DNA of 64,000 nucleotides from Osedax fenrisi (GCA_964019155.1 OZ025240.1:38397473-38461472); one strand, 5' to 3'; positions 12,272 through 24,420 are shown, counted from the stretch's first letter. Notes: generated by a model not told the origin, from the sequence alone. A program made the numbers and translations.

Positions 12272-12786
12272 ATACTACTGTAAAACAAAACAGGGTCGAT
12301 ATTTCAAAATTAGCGGTTATTTGTGATAGGTATGAAATATATGACCGTAAAGCTGCTGCGATAGCATCAGCTACAGCAATTATATTGGGCCATGGTAGGG
12401 AAAATATAATCGATAGATTTAAAATCAGCAGATCAAGAAAAAATTTAAGAAAAGAAAATGTTATAAAAATGAGAAAACAATTAGAAAGTGAAGATATTAT
12501 TAGTTTATATTTTGATGGTAGAATCGATCTAACCAAAACTAAAATTGGAACTAAAATTAAAGAAGAACATATCACACTAATAAGTGAACCCTGCAGCAAA
12601 TATTTGGGACATGTAGTTCCATGCTCATCTACATCTCAAGAAATTTATAATTCAATTATTAGTAAATTAGGTAATTTATCAAAGTTAATGTTGGTCGGTT
12701 GTGATGGTGCTGCTGTTAACACAGGAAGAAATGCAGGAATAATTAGAAAACTTGAATAATATTGTAATCATAAGTTACATTGGGCG
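12272..12786 (+). CDS. Transposase-like gene, exon 5 (catalytic-like half, in-frame TAA)
   Basis: Enters through a TTTTTCAG acceptor and leaves at a GTTAGT donor (phase 1 to 0). The segment has SLYFDGRIDLTKTKIG and later LVGCDGAAVNTGRNAGIIR. The two Asp residues, in FDGR and GCDG, sit where DDE/hAT-like transposases keep acidic residues in an RNase H-like fold; this is inference from motif pattern. A TAA at 12757-12759 interrupts the frame just after RKLE, followed in the same frame by YCNHKLHWA, which resembles the conserved LHW segment of the family. The break is therefore a single nonsense change, not the natural end. I do not see a splice arrangement that avoids it. Confidence 0.72.
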
Positions 12787-12931
12787 GTTAGTAAATATTT
12801 AATAATTAATATAATATTAATACAAAATCAAATATAGATTTTTATTTATTTATCTCAAATAATGTTAACTAATTAATTAGAATTATTTTGAATATTATAT
12901 ATAATATATATATTGAAAACATTTTCTATAG

Positions 12932-13885
12932 GTATGTCAACTTCACATGCTAGAATTACCATTCAAAAGATTATTTGTATTCATAGAAGGAATACAAAAT
13001 GCTCCAACTCCATTCTCGGGTGAAATAGGTAAACAGTTAAAAAATATAGATAAAACTAGTGATGTTGCAAACTTTATTACTATACAATTTGATTTTGTTA
13101 ATATGATTGAAGGTTTACATGGAGATGCCAAATATCTATATGATATTTGTGTGTCTATAAGTACAAATACATTTACAGAATCAATGTTAAAAAGATCTCC
13201 AGGAAAAATGCACCATGCACGTTGGCTAACATTAGCTAACAATATTTTAAGACTTTATATAATTGAAAATAATCCTACATTTAATTTACAAATATTAGTA
13301 AATTATATAATAAAGGTGTATGCTCCTTCATACTTCGAAATAAAGAAAAATAGTTTAATTGGGGATGGGCCTATCAATCTATATAATTTAATTAAGAGGT
13401 GTAGGTATCTCCCAGATACATATAAAAATGTAGTATATAGAAGCATTTCAATAAATGCATATTATGCCCATTCGGAAAATATAATTATATCGATGATATC
13501 AAATAATGATATTAACATAAGAAGAATGGGCATATTACTTGCGAGAAATGTGGAAGAAAATGTCATCAGAAAATTTACTATTCCAACATTGAATTTTGAT
13601 GCTGACGAATATTATAAACTGATTGATTTTGATGATATGCTTGAACCAATTTTTACTAAATATATATGTACTAATACTTTAGAAAAATACCTTGAAGATG
13701 ACTTCCCTCCATTTAAATATTCTTATCCATGTAATTCACAAGCCGTTGAAAGAAGAATAAAGGATGTCACTGCTTCTTCTCTCCGATTATCAGGAAGTGA
13801 TGCCAGAGACGGAATGATATGTAATGCAATAACTTCCAGAATAATAATGCCTAGCTTTGAATCTAAAAAAGATTTTAATATGTGA
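12932..13885 (+). CDS. Transposase-like gene, exon 6 (C-terminal half)
   Basis: Begins at a TCTATAG acceptor in phase 0 with VCQLHMLELPFKRLFVFIEG and runs 317 codons to TGA. Conserved-looking segments in order are GKMHHARWLTLANNILRLY, a KVYAPSYFEIK segment, NAYYAHSENIIISMI, and near the end CNSQAVERRIKDVTASS followed by ARDGMICNAITSRIIMPSF. The AVER segment recalls the C-terminal dimerisation block of hAT transposases, though the family is distinct. An ATG at 12947 would give a shorter stand-alone frame, but the coding similarity extends upstream to the AG. With all exons joined the gene is 683 codons including the stop. Confidence 0.75.
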   Translation, partial: VCQLHMLELPFKRLFVFIEGIQNAPTPFSGEIGKQLKNIDKTSDVANFITIQFDFVNMIEGLHGDAKYLYDICVSISTNTFTESMLKRSPGKMHHARWLTLANNILRLYIIENNPTFNLQILVNYIIKVYAPSYFEIKKNSLIGDGPINLYNLIKRCRYLPDTYKNVVYRSISINAYYAHSENIIISMISNNDINIRRMGILLARNVEENVIRKFTIPTLNFDADEYYKLIDFDDMLEPIFTKYICTNTLEKYLEDDFPPFKYSYPCNSQAVERRIKDVTASSLRLSGSDARDGMICNAITSRIIMPSFESKKDFNM

Positions 13886-15821
13886 ATATTAATTATGTTG
13901 TTTATCAACATTATTATTTAAAAAAAAATAAATATGTTTTGTTATGTGTATAAAGTTAATATACTATATTTTAATTGAATTATATAATGTATTATCAAAT
14001 AGTATCAATAATGATAAATTAATTTAATTTAAATCATGTAATTATTAATAAATTATGTATTTATTCAATATATTTGTTTTTCATTATAATTAGGTAATAC
14101 AAATTTGAAACATTGTGAAAAAAATAAAGTTCATATTTAAATAATAAATGTATTGAAAATATTATTAAATTTATATATTATTGCTAAATTAAAAATTAAA
14201 CTATCAATTCAAATTAGTGATATTTCTATTTTACATTAATAAACAATTTATGATTATATTTAATAGAAATGAAAGTTAGATAGATAATTGCATTATAAAA
14301 TATTTAGTTAAATCATGAGAAAGGCTATAATATTAACATAGATATAAATTAAATTAATGCATTATAAAATTAAAATCATCAAATGTATAAGTTGATTCAT
14401 ATCATAAATTAGCTATCTATAAAATGGTGTTGGTGTCTATTCTTTTATTTAAAAACATCTATTTAATATTTATATGACATATGATTTAATTACTGTTAAT
14501 TACTTTAGTCATTAATGACACCTATTATACATTATGAATCAAATACCATATAATTATTTCATTTATATAATGATTTCTAATACTGTTATAGATTATATGA
14601 TAATTAACTTTATTTAATGGCTAATTTATAATACAAATGGAATAATAAATATGGTATAAAATAACTTATATTCTTTAAGCATAATTTGAAGCAATGGTTA
14701 ATAATTAATTAATAGTTAAATAAATATTATGTATTACCAAGAGCGCTAATATAGTTGTATATTATATATGATAACCAGTGATCTAGTGTAGAGATAATTT
14801 GTTAGTTTAGTAGTTTGGTGATTGCATTGCACGGTGTACATTATAATATATATAAATAATTATTTACATTAATATATATTACCATTTCATACGCTATCTT
14901 AAATATGTATAAAATCACTAGTATTCTAAAATACTATCTTTATTAAAATTGTTAGTTAACAATTCTAAATTTTATAATACACAAATTATTGGTATTGCTA
15001 TTATAATTTACTGGACGTATAATTGTATAATGCATATATATTAAATATATAATATATTTTATTATAGTAATAAAGTATATATGTTGTTATAATAGTACTT
15101 AATGTTGTAATATAATTATGTAGGGAGAGTAAATTATAAATAATGTCATTTATAATATTACTTTGGGTTTATTATCTTAATAATATAATCTTTATATAGT
15201 TTTTTGAGTTTTCAGTTATAGCCCCAACTATTTAAAATTAGAATCGCGTAAGTGCTCTAAGCGAAATTGGCAGTCCCATTATATGGTATAACTGTGTATA
15301 CATTGTATATTTATATAATATATTACTAATAATTGCTAATTTAGTAATATAAATTCTAGTAATTTATGTTTTATATTTTATTCCAAATATTATTTGTTAT
15401 ACTTTATTCAATAATATAAACTTGTATTTACATATATTGAGTAACATTATAGTAGCGTATGTATTATTATTTTTGTAATAACATTTATTTATTTTAACAA
15501 AAATACATTATAATATTATAACTGAAGCATTATAAGTATTATAATAATAATTATTATAATTATTATATTATTAGTATTTACTTATATTAAATGTTATTAA
15601 AATGTATGTTTTCAATTATTGTTTTAAAATATCAAATTTATATTATGATTAAAATAATATTATTGTTGGAGCATTATAAAATATATTATAAAAGTGTTTA
15701 ATTTAGTAAACGAATAAAACTGTAAATCATTTAGTAAATTTTAGTAAATGATTTACTAAATCATTTAGTATGATTATCAATGGTTACCATATGATTATGA
15801 TATGATATGTTATATATTATG
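13886..15821. other. 3' part of the 8.1-kb element, no gene seen
   Basis: AT-rich sequence after the transposase stop. A short internal inverted motif (AATCATTTAGTAAATTT and ATGATTTACTAAATCATT) lies near 15724-15770. No further frame is supported. Confidence 0.5.
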
Positions 15822-15905
15822 ATATGTAATTAATCGTGCATGCATTTAATTAAGTACATAATATATTATGTACTTAATTAAATGCATGCACGATTAATTA
15901 CATAT
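15822..15905. repeat. 84-bp perfect palindrome plus a third half-copy
   Basis: The arm ATATGTAATTAATCGTGCAT continues to a centre in ATAATATATTAT at about 15863/15864, after which its complement returns without a mismatch that I found. A further near-copy of the right arm lies at about 15959-16003. It sits inside the 8.1-kb transposon near its right end. It would extrude as a cruciform. Confidence 0.85.
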
Positions 15906-16421
15906 TAAATATGATATTTAAATAATTTACAATTTTTAAAATTTGAAATAAAAAGATATATTATGTACTTAATTAAATTCATGCACGATTAATTACATAT
16001 CATAATATATCATCTAACTAAAATAAAAATAACTAACCAAAAATTATTCGTGTAGTATATTTCCATGCTATATATTTATTTGAAACAAGAAAATTAATAA
16101 TATATTCACAAATTTGTTTGGAATATTTATTGTAAACAAATATTTGAAATAAATTTATAAACAAAGATAATTAATAATTCTTTATTATATATAACGAAAC
16201 ATTAAGCTGGCGGTGTCATTAAATTATAATAAAATAATTCTTTGAGGTATCATAATCATAAAAATATAACTTAATTTATAAGATTAATACCCATTTATAA
16301 TATAAATTTAATAATAAATTAAAGTAGATTATATCAAAATAATTTAAATTATATTAAAATAAAAGATAATTTTGATTGACACATATTTGAATATGAAATA
16401 CATAGTAAAATTCACTCCGCG

Positions 16422-16422
<1 letters not shown>

Positions 16423-16467
<45 letters not shown>

Positions 16468-17223
16468 TATTTCATATTTTTATAGAAACACTATTATTAT
16501 AATATATATAGTATACTTAATGATATATTAATATGTAAATTCTTAAAAACCTAAGTAAGAAATATTCATGATATACTATTGGAAGTGTTGACAAAGCCAA
16601 AATATCACTGACAATTATGACTTTTAAATGTGTGTAAACTATTCAATTGTATAAGATGTATAAAGTAATATTTGTTTATATAAACTATATTTATATGATT
16701 ATAATATTTACTATGTTTATAATATTAATTATAATAAATCATAGATAAACCATGTTCTTAATTGGATAATATATAATAATTCAAGAATTATGGAATTTTT
16801 TTTAAATATTAATCAAATAATTATATAACTAATGTATATGTTAATTTCATATATTGTTTAATATTGTGCATGGTTTATTTTATATAATATAGTTAATACT
16901 AGTATTAATACTATTGATACTACTATTAAATGATACAATAGTATTTAATATAAATAAATATGGATATGAATATATCTATATATATATATATATACCATTA
17001 TAATATTGTAAACAGAATTTTAATTAAATTATACACATCTAAGGATTTTAATAATTATTACCAATATAATTTTAATATTAAGTTTTATAATTATATATAT
17101 ATAGTATACTAAAGAAGTACTAAATACAAAATATTTCAATATTACAAACCAATATCATTACTCAGTGATTTTATAGTATATTAATAATGTATATTTATAT
17201 CACACACATACACGCACAAATAC
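16423..17223. other. AT-rich intron sequence with (TA)n runs
   Basis: Begins with the TA run at the right edge of the 8.1-kb element (16423-16459). Further TA runs lie near 16977-16995 and 17093-17102. No coding or terminal-repeat structure recognised. Confidence 0.5.
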
Positions 17224-17231
17224 ATACATAC

Positions 17232-18053
17232 TAGTGTTGTCAAATTTTCTAAAAAGTAAGTCTCAGTATCGTATCAGTATCATTCGACATAAGTATCAGT
17301 ATCGTATCAGTATAATTCGATAGCTGTATCAGTATGGTATCAGTATCGTTTGACAGCTGTATCAGTATCAGTATCAGTATCGTTTGACAGAAGTCTCAGT
17401 ATCGTATCAGTATCATTTGACAGAAGTTTCAGTATTGTTTGACATAAGTATCACTATCAGTATCGTTTGATAATTGTATCCGCATCGTTTGACAGCAGCA
17501 TAAGTATCGTATAGTGATGTAAACTGTGCACTTAATGGCAGTGTAGTTTCTTCTTCGATATGAATCATCTCTTAAATTTATATACAATATTTAAAATGAA
17601 TACAAAATTTTAAAATAATGATGTTGATGGTTGCACGAATAATTTTAAAATGATGCAATGTGGATTAAAAGTGTCGCGGATACATACGAAGGACGGGGTA
17701 GTTTGATTGACATTGACGCCTATTCACACAAAGGGACGCTAAGCTGAGTAATAGTGTCGCGGATACATACACAGAACCGCTATGTTGGTTGAAAATGGCG
17801 CGAATAAATATAATCCCAAAGGTAAACATTGGAATGTATTTTAGATATCCAATAATAAATATCCGAAATAATACGAATCTAATATTTAAAGTCCGAAATA
17901 GTCCGAATCTAATATTTAAAGTCCGAAATAGTCCGAGTTAAATATTAAAGTCCGGTCCGAGTCCAGTCCGAGTCCGATATATCATAAATTATACTGTATC
18001 AGTCCGGTATCAATGACCTAAAGTCCGAATTCCGGGTCCGAATGACAACGCTA
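17232..18053. mobile_element. hAT-type MITE with perfect 8-bp target duplication
   Basis: The ends are TAGTGTTGTCAAATTTT and, on the other strand, TAGCGTTGTCATTCGGA, and they are flanked on both sides by ATACATAC (17224-17231 and 18054-18061). The left half is an array of CAGTATCGTATCAGTATC and TTTGACAGAAGTCTCAG words. The right half reiterates AGTCCGAAATAGTCCGA-type units. No transposase frame. The ends and the AGTCTC/TTTGAC words resemble the larger element at 47378-51922. Confidence 0.88.
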
Positions 18054-18479
18054 ATACATACATATATTAAATTGATGCATTTTCACAAATAATATAATTC
18101 ATGTATGCTTAATAATTTAATATGTAATTATTTTTAAATATATATTTTATAATATTAATAATTTGTAATATTAATCTTAATATGTGAAACATATATACTA
18201 TATATATAATAATAATAATTTATATATATTATTTTATGGGCAACAAGGATACTTCATGAATACGAGGATATAATTAATATTATGAAAACTGTCGATCAAT
18301 GTCATAGAAACAGTAAAAGGAAAATGAAAGAAAATAATTGATTTTAAAAATAAATATGTAAACTTTTTATTTAATTTTCAATTAATATTATTTATTATGT
18401 ACTTATTCATTGATATTAATAAATCAAAATAAATCTAAATATAAATATTTCAAGATATATTATAGGTGCAAATAAAATT

Positions 18480-19016
18480 AAAATAATGTGTGCTTAACAC
18501 GTAACTATTGGATGTGCTTAACACGTTACAATGATATGTGCTTAACGTAACTATGGTGCTTAACACGTTACAATGATAGGTGCTTAACACGTTACACTTA
18601 TATGTGCTTAACACGTTATAATGGTAGGTGCTTAACACGTAAATATGTGATGTGCTTAACACGTAAATATGTGATGTGCTTAACACGTTATAATGGTAGG
18701 TGATTAACACGTAAATATGTGATGTGCTTAACACGGTACACTAATAGATGCTTAGCACATTACAATGGTTTGTGTTTAACACGTTATACAGATTGGTGCT
18801 CAACACGTTACCAATATTGGTGTTGAACACGTTATAATGGAAGGTGCTTAACACGTTATTATGGATGGTGCTTAACATGTTACATTTGTTTGTGCTAAAC
18901 ACAAAATTGTTGTTGATGCTTAACACCAACAAAAAAAGTAGCCGATTTTTTGTGCTTAACACCAACCAATGTTATGTGTTAAGCACGTTATTTTTAACAC
19001 ATTGGTTTACTGGGTA
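18480..19016. repeat. Minisatellite of TGCTTAACACGTTA units with CCCAGTAA-type right end
   Basis: About twenty units of roughly 24 bases share TGCTTAACACG, with A/T-rich variable spacers; later units shift to AACACGTTA and AACACCAAC. The array ends with AACACATTGGTTTACTGGG at 19016 followed by TATA, the complement of the CCCAGTAA(A/C)CCAATGTGTTA end at 4272. Frames open through it on both strands only because of the repetition (for example, VLST repeats on the minus strand) and are not genes. Confidence 0.85.
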
Positions 19017-19020
19017 TATA

Positions 19021-19440
19021 GAAATATTAGTTATTAGATAATTAAGAGGTAGAAAAAAAATCTTAATATTTGTAAAGGTACCAACTCCACAGAAAAAAAT
19101 GTTAATTTATTGATAGTTTTTAACAAAATTAAAGAAATGCCATGGTAGTTATAATTTTTAAGCCAAATTGTTATATATAGTGGTTAATGAATTTTTTTTT
19201 ATTATATAAAATATAAATTTAGCAAATATAACGATTCTGTACAAAATAATGATAGTTCAAAAAAAATGATGGAAAATCCTATAATTAAAAAAAAATCCTA
19301 GAAATAAAATTATTTTTTTATGATTTTTATATTATTCTTAGTAACTATACACATTAGACAAATGTCATGGATTTAGCTTAATTATAAATGTGAAAAATAT
19401 ACATATTTATGTTTTTTTGGTAATTTCCTATATATTCCCA
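19021..19440. other. AT-rich intron sequence, nothing recognised
   Basis: No frame, repeat or terminal structure stands out beyond poly-A and poly-T runs. Confidence 0.5.
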
Positions 19441-19442
19441 TG

Positions 19443-20450
19443 TTAAATTTTATAAATCTGGCAATTAAACATTTTGTTGGGTATTCTTAATAACCTTGTA
19501 ACCTTGGTCCCTAGCGTTGGTAGCCATGGGGATGAGTCTTCTTCATAACACATATTTTCCATTCCTTCCTGTTGTGGGCCATTCGTTGGGTTTCTCCCAA
19601 ACTTTTGTCCGACCATTCTTTGATGTTGTCGATCCACGTCTTTTTAGATCTACCACGACGTCTCTGTCCTTTTATATTTCCTTGTAGGATTATTTTGGCA
19701 AGTACTTCTGACCGTGTCACATGACTATGCCATGTTAATTTTCGTTTAACGATTATTAGTAAGTCTGTATTTCTTTTCTGGAACCTTGTTCATCAATTAT
19801 TAATCCTAGATATTTGAAGTGGTTAACTGTCTCAATATGTTCGTTCTGGATTATGATATTTGGGTTGCAGGTATTATAATTTAACGTATTATCATTTGGT
19901 TTTAGTTGGATTTATTTCCATACCAAATGTATTTGCTGACTCTGATATTTTATTTGCTAGAGATATCATTTCATCTTCCGAACCAGTAAGATAGTCAATA
20001 TCACCAGCAAACCTTAGGTTAGTAATTAGTCTACCGTTCATTTTAATTGTTCCATTATGACATCAAATTGTGATTTGCTTTATATCTTCTAAAAAGAGAT
20101 TAAAGAGTTGGTGAGAGTCGACATCCTTATCTAACACCAGTTTTTGTTGGAAATTCTTCACCAATTACTCCTTTTCTTAGTATTGCACTACTCGCTTTAC
20201 CGTATAGATTTTTTATAATATCAATTAACTTTCTGTTAATATTACATTTTTGCATTGAAGACCAAAGTCCCTTTTGCCAAATCTGTCAAATGCTTTTTGG
20301 AAGTCGATGAAGTAGATGGTACAGCTTTTTTTGTTGAAGATTATGTTTTTGGCAGATGAATTTTTGTAAATTGAAAATTTTCTCTATCGTGCTACTGTTC
20401 TTCCTAAATCCAGCTTATTATTCAGATAATATTTGCTCTACTTGTGGATC
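19443..20450 (-). pseudogene. Decayed LINE, reverse transcriptase and 3' end
   Basis: The minus strand near 19500-19720 encodes TRSEVLAKIILQGNIKGQ and then RRRGRSKKTWIDNIKEWS, the C-terminal signature of many endonuclease-reverse transcriptase LINEs. Further upstream on that strand, in broken frames, I read CTIYFIDFQKAFDRFGKRD (fingers/palm block near 20300) and DYLTGSEDEMISLANKIS (near 19990). The YxDD core is not preserved in a readable frame. Many frameshifts and stops mark it as dead. It lies in gene B intron 1. Confidence 0.7.
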
Positions 20451-20678
20451 TAGACGTTTTTTACTATTTTTAGCATAATTTTAATAACGTGGTTAATTAG
20501 ACTAATAGAGCGATAATAAGTGCATTGTAATACCAATATTTAAATGATCAAGATGTCGTGGTCGAATCCATAATCAACAGCATGTTTAAAATCATTCTTA
20601 GCCTACGTACACACCTGCACATACACACCACCGCACACATACCCATACACATACACACACTCCACACGTCATCAACAG

Positions 20679-20804
20679 CATCCGAGACGAGCCCTGGCGG
20701 ATGTCTACGGAAACAGAAATCATCATGACGGTAGGAGGCGCTCTATATTCCGGATACATTCCATCGTCGACTCGATAAAAACGTTGTTCTGGGGTACATT
20801 AATC
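20679..20804 (+). CDS. Gene B exon 2: basic linker and start of TM1
   Basis: Forty-two codons between a CATCAACAG acceptor and a GTTAGT donor, phase 0 on both sides. The peptide is HPRRALADVYGNRNHHDG, a basic RRR stretch, then FRIHSIVDSIKTLFWGTLI. The last eight residues start a hydrophobic segment that continues without interruption in the exon at 21349 (IIGVVAILYSAYMY). That continuity, together with phase and identical donor sequence, is the main evidence. Base composition is balanced compared with the surrounding intron. A CA-rich tract (20604-20670) precedes the acceptor as a polypyrimidine-like region. Confidence 0.65.
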
Positions 20805-21348
20805 GTTAGTCGAGGATAATTCATTTTTATATATAACACAATATCAAATTATAATATATTTTTATTAAAATCATGATATAATACATATATATATATATAT
20901 CATTGTTAGTTATATTATATGAGGTATGCCTTGCCATTACAGAGATATATAAATAGTAACGTCTTTAAAATATTCCTATCATTCATATATCACGATTCAT
21001 ACATTGCATGTCATACATCTCTACGTCTTATAACCGATACATGATAATTTACACATTATAATGTGTATAACATTGTATACAATGTAATCTTGTGACCATT
21101 GCTTCATACGTAGAATATTGAAACTCAATTCTAGCATCCATATAGTCATGCTTGCGTCATTTTATTATAATCCTGCCACAAATGTAAAATCACAGCTGTA
21201 GTCTAGACTATAGTCTAGAGTCTAGACTATAGTCTAGAGTCTAGACTATAGTCTAGAGTCTAGACTCTAGACTATCTGATTCCCAGTATCTTTGGTAACA
21301 TTCGCCACATAGTACACACACTACAATTCCATCACACCACACAACCAG
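20805..21348. other. Gene B intron 2
   Basis: An intron of 544 bases, GTTAGT to ACAACCAG. It contains a short (TA)n at about 20882-20900 and the TCTAGA minisatellite described separately. Otherwise no feature. Confidence 0.6.
21196..21275. repeat. AGTCTAGACTAT self-complementary minisatellite
   Basis: A run of AGTCTAGACTATAGTCTAG units, each built around the palindrome TCTAGA. The whole block can fold on itself in several registers. It lies about 75 bases upstream of the acceptor of gene B exon 3. Confidence 0.9.
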
Positions 21349-21522
21349 ATTATCGGAGTGGTGGCTATCCTGTACAGCGCCTACATGTACAGTCAAGACA
21401 AAGGTCCCTTCACCGGTATAGTGCTACCCTTCAGCATGACTGCGATAGGCAGTGTATGCGCAGTTATAGCTAGCGTGTATTTCTGTTCCGCTATACTAGC
21501 CCATATCTACAACCTCGTGTTG
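21349..21522 (+). CDS. Gene B exon 3: membrane segments
   Basis: Fifty-eight codons from an ACAACCAG acceptor to a GTTAGT donor, phase 0 to 0. In the joined protein it covers residues 93-150: the rest of TM1 (IIGVVAILYSAYMY), a short polar loop SQDKGPFTG, TM2 (about 116-138, IVLPFSMTAIGSVCAVIASV), and the beginning of TM3 (about 140-162, with AHIYNLVL). TM3 is completed by the next exon (VVAVICNMTIGY). The balanced base composition contrasts with both flanks. The layout is a compact three-segment or tight hairpin membrane core. I considered claudin-like, MARVEL and DEG/ENaC families and saw no diagnostic motif for any. Confidence 0.68.
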
Positions 21523-21602
21523 GTTAGTATTTACTATTTAGTAATGTCCAATGGCCGTATAGTTATATCTACCTGGCTCATCTAATCGCATATATATATA
21601 TA

Positions 21603-22637
21603 GAGGACTGTCATCCATTACCGACCCCCTCTTAATAACGACCCCCTATCGTTTTACGGAAACTATAAGATATATCTAAAAATTATTCATACATGAACTT
21701 TTAATAATTTAATGGTAAATATAAATATGAATAAGTATTTTGTTTAAAAAAATATTCAATCCTACAATTATTATTTGATAACATGTACTATTCTGGTTTT
21801 ACTTTTTAAATATTTGAATAATAACTTTTTTTAAATCATTGTAAATTATTAATTAAAGAAAACGTAATACTGTATACTACACAATAGTGTATATCTATAG
21901 ATCAATACAATATTTATAAATATTATTAAAATATTATAATGTGAATACGTATTAACCAAGATATCTTACTTATAGTGACCCGATATTATTTTCCTATTAC
22001 CGACCCCCTAAATTACCATATAGGGTATTATATATACGGTATTACGGTATTACCCAATATGATTTATAATATCTAATCAAAATAATCACTTTTTTACATT
22101 GGAATTATTTATAATTTGTGTTTGTATCATTTTAATCTCTCAATAGTGTATTTTAACAGCGTCAATAATAATATACAGTGATTCTTTAGTATATGTAGTA
22201 TATTAATATTTAGTTAATTTAAAGTTTATTATAGAAATATATAGTTCAATTATTAATTTATTATGATTATTAAAACTTAAATTCAATAATATATAAATTG
22301 CTTACGTTTTTTAATTCATTATATCTATTTATGTCTGTTATTTTTATTGGATATTACAATTAATAAATATAATTAATATTACAATTATTTCTAACAAGAG
22401 TATTTAGAAGGTCGGTAATGGGAGGAGGGGTCGATATTAGGCACATATATCCAATTACCGACAAATGGTTAATTCTTGTAAATATAATTATATCAAAAAG
22501 TTAAATTACAAAATTATTTTTTATCATAATATTATACTACTTACAAAATTTCAAATAAATATATTGAATATTGAATAATATATTACAAATAGTCATTTAG
22601 GAGTCGATAACTATCTATTATAATAGGTGACTTTCCC
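21603..22637. mobile_element. TA-flanked element, ACCGACCCC family
   Basis: The left end GAGGACTGTCATCC and right end (other strand) GGGAAAGTCACC form a weak inverted repeat, each next to TA. Motifs TACCGACCCCCT, ACGACCCCCT and the complement GGTCGGTAATGGGAGG recur at both ends and in the middle (about 21994-22010). No transposase. The end type matches the GGGGAAA group found elsewhere in the window. Confidence 0.55.
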
Positions 22638-23601
22638 TATATATTCTATATATAATATCTATTATATAGCTAAAAATCATGATATATATATAAATCAAGA
22701 AACCATTAATATATATATATATTTATATTTAACAAATTATGTTTTATTATATTATCTTATTTTATTATCTATTATCATTATCTATTACATTTTATATTAT
22801 TTATACCATACTATATTTTATGATAATCACACATGTTATAGATTATAAATATCTATATATATTACATAATTACATTACAATGTTTTATAACTTCTATAGA
22901 AGTATACTGTATACTGTTATTTTAAATACGCATGGACTATTATGATGTATAGGGGAAAGATGGGTAATGTGGCCATGCGGGTAATGTGGCCACTTGGCGT
23001 ATCTCATAAACTATAATTCCAATCAAAAAAAAATATATACATGTAATATGCGCATTGGTAAGCATTGTTCAAATAAGTAAAAATAATTAGTATATCTATT
23101 AATAAAAAAAAATGATGTAAAAAATACAAAAAAATCGATTTACTTTTTAAAAAATTGAAATAAAAGTTTAGTAAAACATTTATTAAATCACTAATATATA
23201 ATATAAATTGAAAATTAATGTTGGGTATTAAAGAACTATTTAATTTTAACAAAGTGTGTAAACAATTTATTTTAGTAATTAATATTCATTATTATATAGT
23301 GTAAATAGCGATATACCTCGAAGCGGGTAAGTTGGCCACCTTTTATATGGTAATGTGGCCACTTCAATATGATGTAAGCCAATCATATGATCAGCCATAT
23401 GATTTAAGCCAATCATATGATCATAAATAAATATTTTTATATATTTATAAAATTGCGTGCTTCAATATATGAAAACGGTGATAGAATCAACATCTACTAT
23501 ATCCTAACCATACAAATATATTTCCATACATATTATAATCGTGGTATAGACTTTTAAGTTTAATTTAGTATATTTAATAATCTATTAACATAATTATAAA
23601 G

Positions 23602-23641
<40 letters not shown>

Positions 23642-23749
23642 TATTACATATATATTATATTATTTAATATATATATATGATATATATGTATAAAACTTTA
23701 CGTATACATACTTTTATACATATATGTTTTATGCATATATGTTTATATA

Positions 23750-23790
<41 letters not shown>

Positions 23791-23809
23791 GTAGTAGTGA
23801 GTAAAATAA

Positions 23810-23993
23810 TTGTAGTACGTGTAAAGTAGTAAGTATATAGTATAGTATTAATTTTATAATACATATATATATATATATATATATATGTGTATTATATTAT
23901 ATTATATATATATATATATATATATATGTATTATATTATATATACTTAATACTATACTATATACTTAATACTTTACACGTACTACAAAATATA
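23810..23993. repeat. Inverted repeat around (TA)n
   Basis: GTAGTACGTGTAAAGTAGTA and following AGTATATAGTATAGTATTAA on the left return as the complement at about 23940-23990 with one or two differences. The spacer is a TA-rich stretch that repeats ATATGT(A/G)TATTATATTA. Confidence 0.8.
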
Positions 23994-24025
23994 TGTTTAA
24001 ATATAAATACATATGTGATGAATAA

Positions 24026-24062
<37 letters not shown>

Positions 24063-24386
24063 TATATACTAATATATTTATCATGAGATATATTAAACTA
24101 GATTTAAAAATAAATAAATCAATTTCATGTTAATACATTATATAATACATTTTACTTTCGATATCGATTTTCTAAAGAATGTAATAAACTTAATTTTATT
24201 TTATGTATTTAATTTAAATGTGCTTTATATATTTCATTTATACTTGTTTATTGGCTTATTTGTATATTACATTTCACTTTTTTTACATTATATTATGTAA
24301 TTATAAAAATAATTTGTGTTATTTTAATGTTGATATGTTATGATTTTAATATATGTTGGTGTAATATATTTAATATATGTATAAAA

Positions 24387-24420
<34 letters not shown>

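Larger units (their letters stand above)
8289..16422 (+). mobile_element. 8.1-kb TIR DNA transposon with multi-exon transposase-like gene
   Basis: The left end reads GGCCGGAGTGAAATTTTCAC. The right end, on the other strand, reads GCGCGGAGTGAATTTTAC, and both are preceded by ATATATTA. The ends therefore form imperfect inverted repeats of about 18 bases, and the flanking TA/TTA fits a short target duplication, although the TA-repeat setting hides its length. Inside is one plus-strand gene of six exons (9526-13885) with motifs of a DDE-like transposase family. Intron 3 holds two further elements (10437-11826 and 10720-11745). Without them the element is about 6.7 kb. Superfamily is not assigned: a distant hAT relationship is possible, but the ends and flanks are not the classical hAT 8-bp type. 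Confidence 0.7.

Noticed and set aside
18450..18965. Long minus-strand frames with VLST repeats
   Set aside because: Produced by the TGCTTAACACG minisatellite, not a protein gene.
4272..19016. A single large transposon from 4272 to 19016
   Set aside because: The two CCCAGTAA-type ends are in inverted orientation, but each is directly attached to its own array and unrelated insertions lie between. Two separate eroded elements are more likely.
20679..21522. DEG/ENaC-type channel N-terminus
   Set aside because: The FRI...LFWGTLI pattern recalls the first TM of these channels, but the following exon lacks the FPxV region and is a continuous membrane core instead.
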